DNA from: Rosistilla ulvae | Lineage (GTDB): Bacteria > Planctomycetota > Planctomycetia > Pirellulales > Pirellulaceae | Direction of reading: 5' to 3' | Assembly (NCBI RefSeq): GCF_007741475.1 | Contig: NZ_CP036261.1 | Span: 4,961,798 to 5,025,797 of the forward strand | DNA length: 64,000 nt | Shown: positions 34,570 to 43,534 of the stretch, one piece after another | How the letters are laid out: every line of letters begins with the position of its first letter | How positions within the stretch are numbered: the first letter of the stretch is position 1 | The notes under the pieces: model-generated | Seen by the model: only the letters and a program-made list of their open reading frames with translations | The model's database searches: none | What the model was told of the DNA's origin: nothing | Translations under genes and position numbers: made by a program

Positions 34570-35326
34570 ATCCTTCGCCCCACTGCGGCTGCTGGGCGCG
34601 GCGCGTCCATTGTGGGTGATGCGTTGGATCGATGTGTCGTTCCGGATGAGGCATCAGGCCAAATAAGCGGCCCGTTGCGTCGCAGATTCCTGCCACGTTT
34701 GCTTCGGATCCGTTGGGGTTCGATGGAAACGGCAGGACTTCGTCGCTGGCTTGTCCGGCATCGGCCGCGGTGTATCGCAGCGCCAATCGTCCGGCGTCGC
34801 CGAACGCCTTCAATGCCTCAGCGTCGGCCGTGACAAACTTGCCTTCGGCATGAGCGATCGGCAGATACATCTTGTCGATCCCCTTCAAGAAGACGCATGG
34901 AGTTTTCGTTTTGTCGACCGCCAAGTGAACCCAGCGGTCTTCGAAGCGGCCGTGATCGTTCCAGGTCAACGTTGCCGGCTGGGTCTCGCGGACGCCGGAG
35001 GTCAGCACGCCCAGTCGCATCAGGACTTGGAAGCCGTTGCAGATGCCAAGGACCAAGCGGTCTTGGTCGCAGAACTGGCGGACCATGTCGCCCAGGTGGC
35101 GGTCCAATTGGCTGGCCAGAATCCGGCCCGCAGCGATGTCGTCGCCATAGCTGAATCCGCCCGGGAGACAGAGAACCTGGAAGTCTTCGGCCAATTTGGG
35201 ATTTTCGATCAACCGGTTCACGTGCACGCGTTCGGTAACCGCACCGGCAGCTTCAAACGCAAACGCGGTCTCTTCGTCGCAATTGGTTCCCGGAGCACGA
35301 AGGATCAAAACGCGTGGAACTGCCAT
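34529..35326 (-). CDS. purQ: Phosphoribosylformylglycinamidine synthase subunit I (PurQ)
   Basis: 265 residues, the glutaminase subunit. VLILRAPGTNCDEETAFAFE opens the class I amidotransferase domain, LCLPGGFSYGDDIAAG and the nucleophile in LVLGICNGFQVLM follow, with the His/Glu pair in GLMPHPERHID. It supplies ammonia to PurL in purine synthesis. It is longer than the 225-residue B. subtilis type and close to the 260-residue form of Planctomycetes. No other pur gene is nearby. Confidence 0.95.
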   Translation of the reverse strand: MAVPRVLILRAPGTNCDEETAFAFEAAGAVTERVHVNRLIENPKLAEDFQVLCLPGGFSYGDDIAAGRILASQLDRHLGDMVRQFCDQDRLVLGICNGFQVLMRLGVLTSGVRETQPATLTWNDHGRFEDRWVHLAVDKTKTPCVFLKGIDKMYLPIAHAEGKFVTADAEALKAFGDAGRLALRYTAADAGQASDEVLPFPSNPNGSEANVAGICDATGRLFGLMPHPERHIDPTHHPQWTRRAQQPQWGEGFAIFKNAVDYFGE

Positions 35327-35446
35327 AGCTTCTTACGATTCGTCGGGTGTTGGGGGAAGCCGCCCAGAGCCGCTTCCAGAGATTATCCAGCTGGCTCAGG
35401 ATGAAGGATTCCCCAGCAAAAGGGAAGGGGGCTGGGCCGGTTCGCT

Positions 35447-36349
35447 CTAAACCAAATCAGCGCGACGACTGCCTCGCATCAACCAACCGGCCAGGACCAG
35501 CGATCCGACCATAAACAGCAGCGAGACCGTCCAGGTGATCATCGACGATGGACCCCAGACGTTGTCGGCCAGGGTTACCTCGGGATACAGCAGCCGGCGG
35601 AGTTCGACCATCGAATAGCTGAGTGGATTGCAGCGCATGATCCAGTGCAGAATCGACTGGCCGATCGACGTCGCGTTGCTGATCGCGGGGATCGGGAAAA
35701 ACGCACCGCTCAACAGCCACATCGGCATCAGGAACAGCATCATCACGGCATGAAAGCCTTGGGTGCTGGTCATCGGCCAGGCGACGATCATGCCGACCGA
35801 ACACAAGGTGATCGACATCACCGCCAACAATACAAGCGCATAGACCGTGTTGATCCCGGGGCTGGCCATGCCAAACAGCAACACCAGGCCGAGGAACAGA
35901 ACGGCTTGCGCCCAGGCGATTCCGCCGCCACCGACAACCTTACCGACCAACACCGGCCAGCGTCCCACCGGCGAAACGAGCACGCCTTGCATGAACCCTT
36001 CGCGGCGATCCTCGATCACCGAAATCGTGGCGAAAATTGCGGTGAAAAGCACGATCAGTCCGATCGTGCCCGGCAGGAAGTATTCGAAAAATCCTTCTTG
36101 TCCGCTGGTCGTCCAGGAGAACGAGCCGCGCATGCCGGCGCCAAACATCAACCAGAACAGCAGCGGTTGAACGACGGCTGAAACGACGCGGTTCTTCTGC
36201 CGGAAGAAGCGTGTCCATTCGCGGCGAGCTAACATCCACGCCGCGGCGATTCCGCTGGGGCGGATGTCGAGCGACGGTCCAGCGCCAAGCGATGCCTGCG
36301 GCGAGGGTGACGGTTTCGATTCGGAGGTTTCCGAGGTAAGTGTACTCAT
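35447..36349 (-). CDS. ABC-2 type transporter permease (DrrB/NodJ-like)
   Basis: 300 residues with six helices. ABC-2 features: RREWTRFFRQKNRVVSAVVQ leading into the first helix, PGTIGLIVLFTAIFATISVI, REGFMQGVLVSPVGRW, and WLLSGAFFPI before the last pair. The first 35 residues are Ser/Pro-rich and cytoplasmic. It lies 17 bases after the ATPase gene and at the end of the cytochrome-maturation run, so it may move a component needed for the respiratory chain; this is inferred from position. Confidence 0.9.
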   Translation of the reverse strand: MSTLTSETSESKPSPSPQASLGAGPSLDIRPSGIAAAWMLARREWTRFFRQKNRVVSAVVQPLLFWLMFGAGMRGSFSWTTSGQEGFFEYFLPGTIGLIVLFTAIFATISVIEDRREGFMQGVLVSPVGRWPVLVGKVVGGGGIAWAQAVLFLGLVLLFGMASPGINTVYALVLLAVMSITLCSVGMIVAWPMTSTQGFHAVMMLFLMPMWLLSGAFFPIPAISNATSIGQSILHWIMRCNPLSYSMVELRRLLYPEVTLADNVWGPSSMITWTVSLLFMVGSLVLAGWLMRGSRRADLV

Positions 36350-36366
36350 GATGAATTCAGTTTCTG

Positions 36367-37320
36367 CTATTCGCCCGACCAGAATTGATAACCGGTCTTT
36401 GCGATAAAGACATCTTCAAGACTCGGCCGGCCGATCGAGATCGAAGTCGCTTGGTCACCCAGCGTCGTCAACAGTTCAGGGATCATCGGACCGGGCTGAT
36501 CGCTTTGAATGCGAACTTGGTTGTGTAACGCTTGCCCCTCGATGCCCATCTGCTGAAGTTGTTGGCAAACCGCTTCGGGCTGGTCGGTGGTGATCGTGAT
36601 CAAGCCCGCCCCCATCTGCGATCGCAAGCGATCCGGTGCCCCTTCGGCGATCACTTTCCCTTCGCTTAAGATCGCGATCTGATCTGCTTTCTCAGCCTCT
36701 TCCAACAGATGCGTCGTCAGGACGACCGACAGCCCCTGCTGCGAGAACTCTTTAAGCGCTTCCCAGAGGTCCAGCCGAGCTCCTGGATCCAAGCCGGTGC
36801 TCGGTTCATCCAGCAGCAGCACCTGTGGTTGGTGCAGCATTCCCTTGGCCAGTTCGACGCGTCGCTTCAGACCGCCGGAGAGTTTTTCGCAATAATCATT
36901 TCGGCGGTCGGAGAGCCGCAAACGCTGCAGGACTTCTTCTTCCCGCTGCCGCAGCGCGGCGCCATGGATTCCATACAACGCCGCTTGGCAACGCAGGTTC
37001 TCCAGCACCGTCAGCTTCTTGTCCAAGCTGGGTGATTGGAACACGATTCCGATCCGGCGACGGACTTCCATCACCGATTCGACGCTCGCGCCCGAGACGC
37101 TCAATTGCCCGCGTTGCAGCGGCATCAGCGTCGCCAGCAAGCGGAAAAGTGTGGTTTTGCCGCTGCCGTTGGGGCCTAACAAAGCAAAGATCTTGCCTTG
37201 CGGAATCTGCAAGTTGACGCCGTCCAAGGCGACGTGGTCATCGTAGCGATGGTGCACGTCGACAGCTTCGACAGCGTATTGGATTGTCGGATGATGAGGA
37301 TCTGCGGAGGTCATGTTCAC
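36367..37320 (-). CDS. ABC transporter ATP-binding protein (DrrA/CcmA-like)
   Basis: 317 residues. Walker A is LLGPNGSGKTTLF, signature LSGGLKRRVELAKG, Walker B VLLLDEPSTGLDPG, and the switch histidine is in VVLTTHLLEEAEK. A C-terminal domain of about 90 residues (ITITTDQPEAVCQQL onward) matches DrrA-type exporters. It follows ctaB by 120 bases on the same strand. Its pairing with CtaA/CtaB is repeated in planctomycete respiratory clusters. Confidence 0.94.
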   Translation of the reverse strand: MNMTSADPHHPTIQYAVEAVDVHHRYDDHVALDGVNLQIPQGKIFALLGPNGSGKTTLFRLLATLMPLQRGQLSVSGASVESVMEVRRRIGIVFQSPSLDKKLTVLENLRCQAALYGIHGAALRQREEEVLQRLRLSDRRNDYCEKLSGGLKRRVELAKGMLHQPQVLLLDEPSTGLDPGARLDLWEALKEFSQQGLSVVLTTHLLEEAEKADQIAILSEGKVIAEGAPDRLRSQMGAGLITITTDQPEAVCQQLQQMGIEGQALHNQVRIQSDQPGPMIPELLTTLGDQATSISIGRPSLEDVFIAKTGYQFWSGE

Positions 37321-37440
37321 GGCTCCGACCTGTTTCAGTCGGCGATCGATGGGAAGGTCGTAGGGCTGCGGCGGTGATCCGCCACGCCAGCGAAGCGACG
37401 GGCAGAACCAGCGGAGGAGGGATAGGGCTGTGGCGGCGGT

Positions 37441-38454
37441 TTAACCGAGCAGTCGCGCGGCGATCAAAACGGCCAGCGAGGCGGGCAACTGGACCAGCGA
37501 CGACATCAACAACTGTCGCGCGGTGACGTCGTTGGGGCTGCCGCAGAAACGGAACGAGCTGCGAATCATCCCGAAGGAGGCTGCCACGGCGAGGATCGCA
37601 AACAGCGGAGCGTAGTTGTAGGGAAGGACGAGCGTGATCAAAACGGCTGGCAAAGCCAACGCTCCGGCAATCGCTTGCCATCCGGCACTCTTGCCCGTCG
37701 GTTCGACAACGGGCGTCATCTTAAAGCCCGCGTCGGCGTATTGGCCGCGGTACATCCAAGCGATCGCCATGAAGTGAGGGTATTGCCACAAGAACAACAC
37801 GGCGACCAGAAGCCATCCGCGAGGATCGGTCAGACTGCCGCCAGCGGCTGCAAATCCCATCATCATCGGCAACGCGCCGGCGATCGCACCGACGGTCGTG
37901 TTCCAAGCGGTCTTCTGTTTCAGCGGCGTGTACAGCATCACATAACCGACCCACGTCGCGACACCAACAAACGCGGTACTCTGGCCGACGTTGATCGCTA
38001 GGTAAGCGGTCCCCAGCAGGCCGATCGTGATTCCGAAAATCAAAGCGGCTCCCGGAGAGACGACGCCGCTGGGCAGCGGTCGCTTCATCGTCCGCATCAT
38101 CTTCGCATCGGCTTCGCGCTCGATGAACTGGTTCATCACGCTGGCGCTGCCGGCGACCGCGGCGGTGCCGATCATCAGATGCATCAGCATCCACAGCGAA
38201 AGGTCGGTGCCCGCCAAGAACATCGCCGACATGCCGGTGGTGATCAGGATCATCATCACGATCCGCGGCTTGGTCAGATCGTACAGCCCGCGAATCGACG
38301 CCTTCAGCGAATGAGCGCCAGCGGCAGCACGTCCGCGATGCGGCGAATCCGCTGCGTCGATCGAATTGCCTTCCGATGCGATCGCCACACGAGTTGGTCG
38401 CACGACGGTGCTAAGTCGTTCCGGTCGATCCAATACGACAAGATCGCCACTCAT
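37441..38454 (-). CDS. ctaB: Protoheme IX farnesyltransferase (heme O synthase)
   Basis: 337 residues from ATG 38454. An in-frame start at 38505 lies inside the upstream gene and adds a leader without sense. UbiA-family features: LTKPRIVMMILITTGMSAMF, the first Asp-rich motif in NQFIEREADAKMMRTMKRPLP and the second around FLWQYPHFMAIAWMYRGQY with DYADAGF. It adds a farnesyl group to heme B, giving heme O for haem-copper oxidases. The first 45 residues are a non-conserved cytoplasmic leader. It follows ctaA in the order usual for oxidase assembly operons. Confidence 0.94.
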   Translation of the reverse strand: MSGDLVVLDRPERLSTVVRPTRVAIASEGNSIDAADSPHRGRAAAGAHSLKASIRGLYDLTKPRIVMMILITTGMSAMFLAGTDLSLWMLMHLMIGTAAVAGSASVMNQFIEREADAKMMRTMKRPLPSGVVSPGAALIFGITIGLLGTAYLAINVGQSTAFVGVATWVGYVMLYTPLKQKTAWNTTVGAIAGALPMMMGFAAAGGSLTDPRGWLLVAVLFLWQYPHFMAIAWMYRGQYADAGFKMTPVVEPTGKSAGWQAIAGALALPAVLITLVLPYNYAPLFAILAVAASFGMIRSSFRFCGSPNDVTARQLLMSSLVQLPASLAVLIAARLLG

Positions 38455-38482
38455 GAAGTTAGCCTTTGTATTGTGAGCGTTC

Positions 38483-39514
38483 TCAATCGAACGCGGGTTT
38501 CGCAAATGAGGAGTTTTCGCAGCGTCGCGAGGCTCGCAACCAAGTCCAGCAGGCCAGCGCCAGGATCAACGATCCCGTCGCCATATGCCCTGTCACGACC
38601 ATCGATTCGGTCCATCCTTTGGCTACGATCACATACCGTGCCAGCGACGGCCATTGACTCAGGGCCCACGGCGAACCGTAGTTTACAAACCACGTCCCCA
38701 GTCCCAACGACCACTGCAAGATCAGCAATCCTATCAGCCCCAACCCGATTCTGGATAGCGTCAAATCGCCGCAGCGACGCAACTTCCAGGCGGTAATGAC
38801 TGCCAAAACCGCAACCAGGGCGGCTCCGGTAAGGTGGGAAAAGACGATGTGACGGAAAAACGAGTCCCCTGCGTCGACGGGCATGTGACGTAGTTGAGCT
38901 CCTAGAACCAGTTGCAAGTAGCTGCTGATCGCCAACGCCGCCCCCCAGCGGACAGTATTCCTGGGAACACTTGGGGCGTCAGTTGCTTGCCACCACCGCG
39001 AACTGACCCCAGCGATCATCCAACAGAGGACAAAAAACGCGGGGCCAAAGCAGCCGTGGATCATCGCCACAGTTCGCGCGTCCATCACGACGCGAGCGCC
39101 GCCGAGCGCACCTTGCAAGATCACGCCGACCAGAGCGACGATGCACAGTCGCACGATCCAGCGAGGCTGCCGCGACCAGACGGCCGCGACCAACATCGCG
39201 ATCGTGATCAGACCAACCAGCGACGCCAGCAACCGATGCCCGTGTTCGATCAACAAATCGAAGGGGCCCAGCAACCAAGTTGTCCAGGGATACAGGAACA
39301 TATTATATCCGTAGGTCGCCGGCCAATCGGGGACCGCCATCCCGGCGTCGTAAGTCGTCACCAGCCCACCGACCCAAATCAGCGGCCAGGTCAGCCAGAC
39401 CAACAGCACGGCCCAGCGATGAACCCATGGAGATCGCCACGGCGAACCAGCTTCGTCGGTCGCGGGTGTTTCGTCTTTCAGTTCGTCCAAGATCGGTTCC
39501 TGTTCGCGATTCAC
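38483..39514 (-). CDS. ctaA: Heme A synthase (CtaA/COX15 family)
   Basis: 343 residues with eight membrane helices. Features: GGLVTTYDAGMAVPDWPATYG near residues 48-68, the haem-binding histidines in LIEHGHRLLASLVG, MIHGCFGPAFFVLC, FRHIVFSHLTGAALV and MVVTGHMATGSLILALACW. It oxidises heme O to heme A for cytochrome c oxidase. It starts four bases before the end of the cytochrome c gene upstream (ATGA overlap) and ends 28 bases before ctaB. Confidence 0.95.
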   Translation of the reverse strand: MNREQEPILDELKDETPATDEAGSPWRSPWVHRWAVLLVWLTWPLIWVGGLVTTYDAGMAVPDWPATYGYNMFLYPWTTWLLGPFDLLIEHGHRLLASLVGLITIAMLVAAVWSRQPRWIVRLCIVALVGVILQGALGGARVVMDARTVAMIHGCFGPAFFVLCWMIAGVSSRWWQATDAPSVPRNTVRWGAALAISSYLQLVLGAQLRHMPVDAGDSFFRHIVFSHLTGAALVAVLAVITAWKLRRCGDLTLSRIGLGLIGLLILQWSLGLGTWFVNYGSPWALSQWPSLARYVIVAKGWTESMVVTGHMATGSLILALACWTWLRASRRCENSSFAKPAFD

Positions 39515-40818
39515 AGCGCTTCGCCTCGCCCGGTTTGCGAAAGCGAAAGCACGTAATGGACGATGTCCCAGACGTCGCCAGTGGTCAGCCCGCTGCCGCT
39601 GGGTTGTTCGACAAGATTGATCGCGGGCATCGGCGTTCCATCGATCCCCTGCACGATCCGTCGGTAGATGTCCTGCGGTTGGTCGCCGCCGCGAAACGCA
39701 CCGGCACGCATGTCGCGAGGCAGGATGTTCCGCGGCTTATGAGCTCCAAGAGCCAGGTATTCCCGAACGACCTGCTTCTTTTCAGGGTCTTTCGGATCCA
39801 GCCCGTTCCGCATCGTCCACTCTTTGGTCCAATCGTCGTAGTCGTTGACCTGTCCGTCGCCGTGTCCATCGGCTCCATGGCAGATCGCACAGTTGGCGAC
39901 TTTGCCGCCGAACAACGCTCTGCCGCGAGCGATCGACGCGGCCATCTCCGCCTGTTGATCGGCGGTCGCATCGGCAGCCAAGGGCCAGGCCGGAATCTTT
40001 TCCGGCGGAGGCGCGATCGCGACAACCTGTTCGGGAGCGTCGATCCAACGGCTCGCCGCCGCGACGACGTAATCCTCGATCGCATCCCATTGCTCCTGAT
40101 ACGCTTCGGGATCGCTCTCCTTTAGCTCCTCCGCCAGCAATCGATCCTGCGGCGTTTGGTCGGGATCGCCATAGCCGAGTTCGTTGGCCGCGTCGCGATA
40201 CATCGCCCGTTCCACCTCGCCGCGGAGCGTTAAATAGATCACGTATTGCGCCAGCGCCGTCAGATCTTCGTCGGGATAGAGATGGAAGGAAGGCATCGAC
40301 GTGCCGGGCATTCCGTGCCGCAGCGTCCGAACCAGATCGTCGACCGTCGGCTTGGCGCCGTACTGCGTCGACTTGAACTTGAACACGCCCATCCGGAAAT
40401 CGCGAGGATAGGGATTCAACAGGTTGGAGGCCGGCCCGTTCCCATCGCCGCTGATCCCATGGCACTGGGAGCAATGTTTGCGAAACAGCCCGCGATCGGT
40501 ACCGTCGCGATCGCTGGCAACCGCTCCGGCGGCGCGTTGCAGATTTTCGAGCTGGATCAGCGATTGAAAATCGGGGTTATCGGTAAGCACCGCCGGCAGC
40601 AGTGGCTGGTCGGGGGTGCCGAACAACTGAGTGATCGCGATTTGAGTGTCGTCGATCGCGGAGTCCAATTCGGCGCCGTGGATCTCCATCTTATGCGCGA
40701 AGACCCGGTTCATGCGGAACCCGGGAGGCTCAGAACCGCAGCCTGGGAGGATCAGCAGCGCCAGCAAGGCGATGCTTCGGGCAATCTTTGTACATTTTTC
40801 AGCATCCATCCGCTTCAT
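39511..40818 (-). CDS. Diheme cytochrome c lipoprotein
   Basis: 435 residues. The N-terminus has a lipoprotein-type signal (ALLALLILPGCGSEPP). Two CxxCH haem sites are seen, CSQCHGISGDGNGP (about residue 117) and CAICHGADGHGDG (about 310), each with a downstream methionine (GMPGTSMPSFHLYPD and DGTPMPAIN). Between them lies an acidic helical linker of about 110 residues. It is likely membrane-anchored on the outer face of the cytoplasmic membrane, passing electrons to a cytochrome oxidase. It heads the ctaA-ctaB-ABC operon and is coupled to ctaA by an ATGA overlap. MDAEK at codon 4 is an alternative start. Confidence 0.92.
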   Translation of the reverse strand: MKRMDAEKCTKIARSIALLALLILPGCGSEPPGFRMNRVFAHKMEIHGAELDSAIDDTQIAITQLFGTPDQPLLPAVLTDNPDFQSLIQLENLQRAAGAVASDRDGTDRGLFRKHCSQCHGISGDGNGPASNLLNPYPRDFRMGVFKFKSTQYGAKPTVDDLVRTLRHGMPGTSMPSFHLYPDEDLTALAQYVIYLTLRGEVERAMYRDAANELGYGDPDQTPQDRLLAEELKESDPEAYQEQWDAIEDYVVAAASRWIDAPEQVVAIAPPPEKIPAWPLAADATADQQAEMAASIARGRALFGGKVANCAICHGADGHGDGQVNDYDDWTKEWTMRNGLDPKDPEKKQVVREYLALGAHKPRNILPRDMRAGAFRGGDQPQDIYRRIVQGIDGTPMPAINLVEQPSGSGLTTGDVWDIVHYVLSLSQTGRGEAL

Positions 40819-41065
40819 TCTATCCAGAGACAGCGAGTTGCCCAGGCCGAACGCTCCCCCGACGCATCAGCTCAATTGTCGCAGCCCCCACAGGTCAGCA
40901 AACCATCCTCAAAGTGCGAGGACCAGTGGTCAGGCGATTTGCTCTGAACCCAAAACGCTTGTCTCTCGCCGATGGAACGCCTAACCTTTTGTATACTAAC
41001 CTGCGTTATCGACAGGTCGTTGTACCTACAACCTAACTTAGGACGAATGGATCCCAAGGTGTTCG

Positions 41066-41254
41066 ATGACCGTTCGCGAAGTCGTGCATATAATAGAAGC
41101 TGACGGTTGGGTCATGGTTGCTCAGAAGGGCAGCCACCGCTAATTCAAACATCCAGTTAAGACGGGACGCGTGACAATCGCCGGGCGTCCCAAGGACGAC
41201 ATCGCTCCCGGCACTCTAAACAGCATTTTTCGGCAAGCCGGCCTCAAGGATTAA
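41066..41254 (+). pseudogene. hicA: HicA-type toxin gene with internal stop
   Basis: From ATG 41066 the frame reads MTVREVVHIIEADGWVMVAQ then KGSHR, stop (TAA 41141-41143), FKHPVKTGRVTIAGRPKDD and ends GLKD at 41254. The whole is a normal 62-residue HicA mRNA-interferase fold with the catalytic histidine in KGSHR; a Gln codon (CAA) is normally found where TAA stands. A single C-to-T change would explain it. The intact hicB antitoxin follows four bases later. Confidence 0.87.
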
Positions 41255-41258
41255 CCCG

Positions 41259-41471
41259 ATGCAAACCAAGTACCTGATCGTCATCGAGAAAACGCCCAAC
41301 AATCTATCGGCGTTCTGCCCAGACCTTCCCGGGTGTGTGGCTACCGGTGCTACGCAGGCCGAGGTCGAGCAACGGATGCGTGACGCGATCCGCATGCATC
41401 TCAACGGTATGCTAGAGGATGGTGAACCGATACCGGCGCCATCCTGCGTCGCAGATTATGTTGAGGCGTAG
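41259..41471 (+). CDS. hicB: HicB-type antitoxin
   Basis: 70 residues. The HicB partial RNase-H fold is seen in YLIVIEKTPNNLSAFCPDLP and GCVATGATQAEVEQRMRDAI, followed by HLNGMLEDGEPIPAPS. The short C-terminus lacks an obvious DNA-binding domain, as in many small HicB proteins. It starts four bases after the broken hicA, in the usual toxin-first order. With the toxin dead it may only protect against other HicA proteins. Confidence 0.9.
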   Translation: MQTKYLIVIEKTPNNLSAFCPDLPGCVATGATQAEVEQRMRDAIRMHLNGMLEDGEPIPAPSCVADYVEA

Positions 41472-41712
41472 TCGGCGGCCAACTCCGCCATCGACGCAAA
41501 TATCAACCTCCCCGTACGCGCCCACCCCAGCATCAACGGCATCACCGCGAATCGAGGAGCAATGGTCCGGCGTTTTGCGTTTCCCTGGCCATCGGCATGG
41601 GAATTCGGCGAGACTTTTCTTCTACCCAGTTGCCAATAATTCGCGGCAACCGTCGAATCACGTGACATATCCCAGGTCCCGTACCATCATCGAAAACCTT
41701 TTGAGTAGACCT

Positions 41713-42723
41713 ATGAAACGCATGCTGCGCTTCGCGATCATCGGAGTCGTCATCGCTGTGGGAGGAATGGTCGGCTATGCCCAGTTTGGGCTGCGAGCCG
41801 CTCAGACCGGCGTCAGCGCAACGTTTGAACACCAAGGCCGACCGCGAGAGTATCGGCTGCACGTTCCCGAGGGGCTCGAGCCAGGGGATCCGGTGCCGCT
41901 GCTGGTCTGCCTGCACGGTGGAGGTTCCAATTCGCGGGTCGCTTCGGCGATGGGGTTCTCGAAGCTGGCCGATCGCAAAAAGTTCATCGTCGCGTATCCC
42001 AACGCCATCGAGAAGCATTGGAACGACGGCCGCGACTCACCGATGTTTGCCGACCAGGACGACAAGGTGGACGATGTCGACTTCATCATGAAGATCGTCC
42101 AACGGATACGGCGATCGCACTCCATCGATGCCAACCGAATCTTTGCAACAGGGGTGTCCAATGGCGGTTTCATGACGCAACGCTTGGCGATGGAAAAACC
42201 GGAGACCTTCTCTGCCGTCGCTGTTTGTATTGCCACGATGGGCGAAGCGATCAGCCAACGTTTCGATCCCGCGTTGCCGGTTTCGGTCCTCTACCTGAAC
42301 GGGACCGAAGACCCGTTGGTCCCTTACGATGGCGGACCTGTCGGCAAGGGACTGGGGCCGCGGCTGAATCGGGTCGCAGGCAACCCGATCGCGCCGCGAG
42401 GACTCGCGATCAGCACCGACGACGCCGTCCAGCTTTGGGTCGAGCGAAACAAGACCGCCTCGGAACCAACGGTGAAGAAACTGGCTGACAAGAATCAAGA
42501 GGACCGATCGTACATCGAATACTACCACTGGGACGGCGGGCAGCGTGGCACCGTGGTTGGACTCTATAAAGTGGTCGGCGGAGGACACGCGCTCCCCGGC
42601 GGCCGGCAGTATTATCCGGTCAAAGTCATCGGACGCCCCAACCAGGACGCCCAAGGACCGGAGCTCGTTTGGGACTTTTTGATTCAGCACCCCCGCCAGC
42701 CCAAGCCCTCGTCGACCGAATAG
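41713..42723 (+). CDS. Secreted or membrane-anchored PHB depolymerase/feruloyl-esterase-like hydrolase
   Basis: 336 residues from ATG 41713; upstream in-frame sequence does not look coding. One N-terminal helix (MLRFAIIGVVIAVGGMVGYA) acts as signal or anchor. The esterase family (LpqC/PHB depolymerase) is shown by YRLHVPEGLEPGDPVPLLVC, LHGGGSN, the nucleophile in ATGVSNGGFMTQRLA, the acid in NGTEDPLVPYDGG and the histidine in KVVGGGHALPGG. It probably cleaves polysaccharide-linked or polymer esters outside the membrane. It is the last ordinary gene before the cassette array. Confidence 0.88.
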   Translation: MKRMLRFAIIGVVIAVGGMVGYAQFGLRAAQTGVSATFEHQGRPREYRLHVPEGLEPGDPVPLLVCLHGGGSNSRVASAMGFSKLADRKKFIVAYPNAIEKHWNDGRDSPMFADQDDKVDDVDFIMKIVQRIRRSHSIDANRIFATGVSNGGFMTQRLAMEKPETFSAVAVCIATMGEAISQRFDPALPVSVLYLNGTEDPLVPYDGGPVGKGLGPRLNRVAGNPIAPRGLAISTDDAVQLWVERNKTASEPTVKKLADKNQEDRSYIEYYHWDGGQRGTVVGLYKVVGGGHALPGGRQYYPVKVIGRPNQDAQGPELVWDFLIQHPRQPKPSSTE

Positions 42724-42826
42724 TCATCGAGACAGCAACCGCCGAGCGATCTCGCGCGTCCCAGTGCATCGCACAACGAGCCAGCCCCCCCCAAACCCTT
42801 GCACCCCGCCAACGGGCCGTCTAATC

Positions 42827-42855
42827 TGTCGCATAACAACCTGAATATGCGACAG
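42827..42855. repeat. Perfect inverted repeat just left of the cassette array
   Basis: CTGTCGCATA (42827-42836) and TATGCGACAG (42846-42855) pair over 10 bases with a nine-base loop. It lies 19 bases before the first cassette junction (42874). It may be a terminator for the esterase gene (no U-run) or a remnant of the site into which the first cassette inserted. Confidence 0.55.
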
Positions 42856-42913
42856 GCCGTCGCACATAGACCCGTTCGACGACTCAGTCTTTTGAAATGG
42901 AGACCGTAATTCC

Positions 42914-43531
42914 GTGGCGCTAATTTCCATCGCAGAAGTCGATGCGGTTCACAAACGCAAATACGGACGCCAGCTCATCGCCAAATCCGCTTCGGCGATT
43001 CTCGAAGAGGAGACAAAGCGTCACCCGATGAACTACACGTTCGACATCTTCCTTTCCCACAGCTACTCCGATGCCCAACTCAGCCGAGACAGACTGCTTG
43101 GCCTCAAAGGCCTGCTAGAAGAGTTCAACTATTCGGTTTACGTCGACTGGATTATCGACAATCACCTCAATCGCGAGAACGTTAACGAACGTACGGCTGC
43201 AACATTACGCGTCCGCATGGCTCACAGCCGTTGCCTGATGTTCGCAACCTCCCAGAACTCGCACCATTCAAAATGGATGCCATGGGAACTCGGTTTCAAA
43301 GACGGTCACTCTTCCGAGGATGGTGGCCTTGGGATGGTGGCGATCCTGCCATTGGCGCAGGCTGCGGGGCGTCGTGGTTATGATGGTCAAGAGTACCTTG
43401 GGATGTACCCATACATCGACAAGGCGAATGACACGAATGGCAATCTGAAACTTTGGGTTTACGAAGACCCCGACACCTACGTGTCGTTTGATGCTTGGCT
43501 GTCCGGCACAAAACCATACAAGCGAACCTAA
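42914..43531 (+). CDS. TIR-domain protein, candidate antiphage effector or sensor (cassette 1)
   Basis: 205 residues from GTG 42914; an ATG at 43028 would start at MNYTFDIF and drop a helical leader. The TIR-type fold is seen in FDIFLSHSYSDAQLSRDRLL (about 43-62), SVYVDWIIDNHLNREN, RVRMAHSRCLMFATSQNSHH and SKWMPWELGFKDG, where E125 in the SxWxxxE motif is the catalytic position of NAD-cleaving TIR domains. The type resembles ThsB-like TIR proteins that make signal nucleotides in defence. It heads the first cassette and shares it with a membrane protein 3 bases downstream, so they act together by inference. Confidence 0.82.
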   Translation: MALISIAEVDAVHKRKYGRQLIAKSASAILEEETKRHPMNYTFDIFLSHSYSDAQLSRDRLLGLKGLLEEFNYSVYVDWIIDNHLNRENVNERTAATLRVRMAHSRCLMFATSQNSHHSKWMPWELGFKDGHSSEDGGLGMVAILPLAQAAGRRGYDGQEYLGMYPYIDKANDTNGNLKLWVYEDPDTYVSFDAWLSGTKPYKRT

Positions 43532-43534
43532 CCA

